NCBI RefSeq assembly: GCF_000308615.1
Contig: NZ_BAGB01000167.1
Coordinates: 1-64,000, forward strand
DNA from: Nocardia jiangxiensis NBRC 101359
GTDB taxonomy: Bacteria; Actinomycetota; Actinomycetes; Mycobacteriales; Mycobacteriaceae
Direction of reading: 5' to 3'
Length of the DNA stretch: 64,000 bases
Shown: piece by piece, positions 62,231-64,000 of the stretch
Layout of the letters: each line of letters starts with the position of its first letter
How positions within the stretch are numbered: position 1 is the first letter of the stretch
The notes under the pieces: generated by a model
The model's input: only the letters and a program-made list of their open reading frames with translations
What the model was told of the DNA's origin: nothing
Database searches by the model: none
Program-made: the position numbers and the translations under genes

Positions 62231-62310
62231 CGCGAACGGTTCTCGGCGAAGGCCACCATGGACGACGTACGCGAGTTCGGTTGCACCGCAGGGACTCTCC
62301 TTGCGGCGCT
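62231..62310 (+). pseudogene. Fragment duplicating the middle of the acyl-CoA synthetase at 53325
   Basis: The peptide ERFSAKATMDDVREFGCTAG corresponds to ERFSAKATLDDVREFGCTTG of the intact gene (around 54015). From the ERF codons onward the DNA is nearly identical over about 65 bases with two mismatches, then diverges. It has no start, no P-loop and no Lys domain, so it is debris. It lies between gntR and lysR and overlaps no functional gene. Confidence 0.88.
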
Positions 62311-62321
62311 CCCGGGCCGTT

Positions 62322-63218
62322 CTATGGCTGCGCGCGAAGGCCTTTGAGTGCCAACTCGGTGAACGCGGTGGCGGCTGGTGACACCCCTACGCGTCTGTGC
62401 AGCAAGACGATAGGGGATTGTCGCCGGGGAGTCAGCGTGCGGACCGTCACCATCTGCTCGACATTGCCGGGCAGACCACCTCGTAGGGTGAACATGGCTC
62501 CGACGCCACCGCGGACCAATTCGACGCTGGTCTCGTGATGGCCGCTCTCGGCGGCCACAACCACATCTATGCCACTTTCGGTGAACATGGCGTCCAAGGC
62601 GATCCGTGCACGCGCACCTGCCGGCGGCAGTATCAGCGGAAGCTGCGTCGCTTCCGCCAGTGTGATGGGTTCCGTGGTTTTGCCCTGTGGCGAGGTTTGT
62701 GGAACAAGCACCACGCTGTCCTCGACGGCCACGGGATGCTGTACGAGATTGTTGGCATACTCCGGTGTGTCGCTCATTCGTGCGAACCCAATGTCGCACG
62801 CTCCGGAGGACACCATCGAATGCATGGCTTCCTCGTCGCTGGGCGCCTTGATTCGCAGCACGACGCTCGGATACTCGGCGCGAAAAGCTGACATGATATT
62901 CGCCGCTTCGGTGGTGAACGATCGCATCCCCGCGATGGTCAGTGTTCCCGTGAGAACACCGTGCAGGGCGTCCACGGTGGCGCGAGTGTTCTCCACGGCG
63001 CCGAGTACCTGGCGAGCGGACTTGATCAAGACCTCGCCGGCACCGGTCAATGCGACTCCACGCGAGGAACGCTGAAAGAGTTCGGTCCGGAATTCGACCT
63101 CGAGCTGTCCGATTATCTGCGACAGTCGCGGCTGGGAAAGCTGAAGCGCTTGGGCTGCCCGGGTGAAGGACCCGCGCTCGGCCACTTCTACGAAGCAGGT
63201 CAGATCCTGGATCTCCAT
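62322..63218 (-). CDS. LysR-family transcriptional regulator (298 aa)
   Basis: Winged HTH: LTCFVEVAERGSFTRAAQAL, LSQPRLSQIIGQLEVEFRTE, LFQRSSRGVALTGAG. The effector-binding domain runs from about 90. ATG at 63218 is chosen since the HTH begins at once; the longer frame to 63281 adds unrelated residues. It is divergent from the ThDP-dependent decarboxylase at 63602 across an AT-rich spacer (63290-63380), so it probably regulates that gene. Confidence 0.92.
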   Translation of the reverse strand: MEIQDLTCFVEVAERGSFTRAAQALQLSQPRLSQIIGQLEVEFRTELFQRSSRGVALTGAGEVLIKSARQVLGAVENTRATVDALHGVLTGTLTIAGMRSFTTEAANIMSAFRAEYPSVVLRIKAPSDEEAMHSMVSSGACDIGFARMSDTPEYANNLVQHPVAVEDSVVLVPQTSPQGKTTEPITLAEATQLPLILPPAGARARIALDAMFTESGIDVVVAAESGHHETSVELVRGGVGAMFTLRGGLPGNVEQMVTVRTLTPRRQSPIVLLHRRVGVSPAATAFTELALKGLRAQP

Positions 63219-63413
63219 GTTCCCGCCGTTCCGATGGTTCCCGGTGCTATCGGCTTCACCGATGTGCAGTAGAAGATACACCGATGACTTGTTTGGAGAA
63301 ACCCTGATATATGGGGAACAACCTTCGAAGGTATAAGAAAAAGCAATACCTATCAGGTGGTTGACTTATATAACGAACTCGTGGTGTGATCGTTTCATCG
63401 GCAGGTGGCTCCA

Positions 63414-63572
63414 CTACTCGGATGGATGTGTGGGGCGTCCGGCACCGTGTTTCCGGTCGTCGGCTCCGACCTCGATCTCGATGGCCCGCACGGAGGTGAG
63501 CTTCTCGTCCGCAGGCAGGTCATCGCCTTCGACGCACTCCGACCATTCAGCACAGAACGTCTCGGACCGCAC
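63414..63572 (-). other. Possible small ORF or gene remnant (52 codons)
   Basis: In the 63219-63601 spacer a minus frame from GTG 63572 to TAG 63414 shows coding-like third-position GC and an acidic peptide (CVEGDDLPADEKLTSVRAIE ... GRPTHPSE). No clear ribosome site and no family recognised; it may be the tail of a lost gene. The AT-rich part to the left (63290-63380) probably holds the promoters of lysR and the decarboxylase. Confidence 0.3.
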
Positions 63573-63601
63573 TGTCCGCCGAGACGACAGGAGAAGTTCT
63601 C

Positions 63602-64000
63602 ATGTCCAATGACTTCCTCGTCGGCCACTACCTTCTGCAGCGCCTGCGTGAATTGGGGATCAGCGAAGTCTTCGGTGTGCCAGGGGACTACGTACTCGAA
63701 TTCATCGACCAGATCTCGCACGACCCCGACATGTCCTGGGTCGGCAACTGCAACGAGCTCAACGCCGCGTACGCCGCCGACGGGTACGCACGGGTGAAGG
63801 GTGCCGCCGCGTTCGTGGTGACATCGGGCGTCGGTGACCTGGGCGCGGCCGGTGGGGTCGGTGGATCGTACGCGGAAAACGTTCCCACCGTTCTTATCTC
63901 GGGGCTCCCCGGATCGGGAAACAGGTGGACGGGTCGGCCTGCGATGCACCACAGTCTCGGAGATGGCGACTTCAGCCGGTTTCAGCGCATGTTCTCCGAG
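63602..64000 (+). CDS. ThDP-dependent 2-oxo acid decarboxylase, N-terminal part only
   Basis: Only the first 133 residues are in the window. VGHYLLQRLRELGISEVFGV, PGDYVLEFIDQI, GNCNELNAAYAADGYARVKG (with the ThDP-activating Glu) and GRPAMHHSLGDGDF (the HH pair) identify the pyruvate/indolepyruvate/2-keto acid decarboxylase family, which makes aldehydes from 2-oxo acids. One oddity is SGVGDLGAAGGVGGSYAENV, where the family usually has GVGELSAxNxIAGSYAE. ATG at 63602 follows AGGAGA by 7 nt. Which 2-oxo acid is used cannot be told. Confidence 0.9.
   Translation, partial: MSNDFLVGHYLLQRLRELGISEVFGVPGDYVLEFIDQISHDPDMSWVGNCNELNAAYAADGYARVKGAAAFVVTSGVGDLGAAGGVGGSYAENVPTVLISGLPGSGNRWTGRPAMHHSLGDGDFSRFQRMFSE

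Overview
High-GC actinobacterial DNA, most likely from a mycolic-acid genus (Nocardia fits best; Rhodococcus or Mycobacterium relatives are possible). The basis is third-position GC bias, frequent GTG/TTG starts, a PknK-type kinase, a mycofactocin-type SDR and many CoA-linked catabolic families. I see no rRNA, tRNA, CRISPR array, transposase or phage gene. No marker settles the species.

Layout. 1-6.5 kb: a DUF2889 gene (cut by the window edge), an SDR, three crotonases, a TetR regulator, and a ferredoxin/P450 pair. 6.7-10 kb: a large PknK-like kinase/ATPase/LuxR regulator. 10.4-14.6 kb: a tesB-CaiB-atuA operon. 14.7-22.7 kb: an SDR plus fused acyl-CoA dehydrogenase, then a split ACAD pair followed by a thiolase-fold/crotonase fusion. 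23-28.7 kb: a tandem CaiB protein, LysR, a small conserved protein and an acyl-CoA synthetase. 28.9-33.5 kb: a MaoC-type dehydratase, TetR, amidohydrolase and SnoaL-like protein. 33.8-38.6 kb: GntR, two secreted glycine-zipper proteins and a second tandem CaiB protein. 38.9-47.4 kb: thiolase-fold protein plus DUF35, then an APH-type kinase/ACAD/SDR operon, quinone oxidoreductase, SDR and MaoC. 47.5-56.6 kb: mycofactocin-type SDR, TetR, aldehyde dehydrogenase, a third tandem CaiB protein, acyl-CoA synthetase, aldo/keto reductase and TetR. 56.8-61.2 kb: a four-gene operon (amidohydrolase, small protein, DUF35-thiolase fusion, CaiB). 61.3-64 kb: GntR, LysR and the start of a ThDP-dependent decarboxylase.

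How it works together. The genes form a patchwork catabolic island for CoA-activated, probably branched or alicyclic (terpenoid- or sterol-like) acids: oxidation by P450, ALDH and SDRs; CoA loading by synthetases and family III transferases; dehydrogenation by ACADs; hydration by crotonases and MaoC proteins; C-C cleavage. All three thiolase-fold proteins lack the usual nucleophilic Cys, and two are tied to a DUF35 domain, which points to retro-aldol rather than Claisen cleavage. An APH-type kinase next to an ACAD10/11-like dehydrogenase suggests 4-hydroxyacyl-CoA processing. The substrate cannot be named from sequence alone.

Regulation and genome dynamics. Nine regulators (four TetR, two GntR, two LysR, one kinase-LuxR) lie in 64 kb. 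Several intergenic regions share palindromes, the best being a 27-bp dyad at 40671 and 45472 and an 18-bp dyad at 2453 and 4160. Three decayed fragments (of tesB, a gntR gene and an acyl-CoA synthetase) each have an intact counterpart in the window, and one promoter region is duplicated, so repeated local duplication and loss has shaped the locus.
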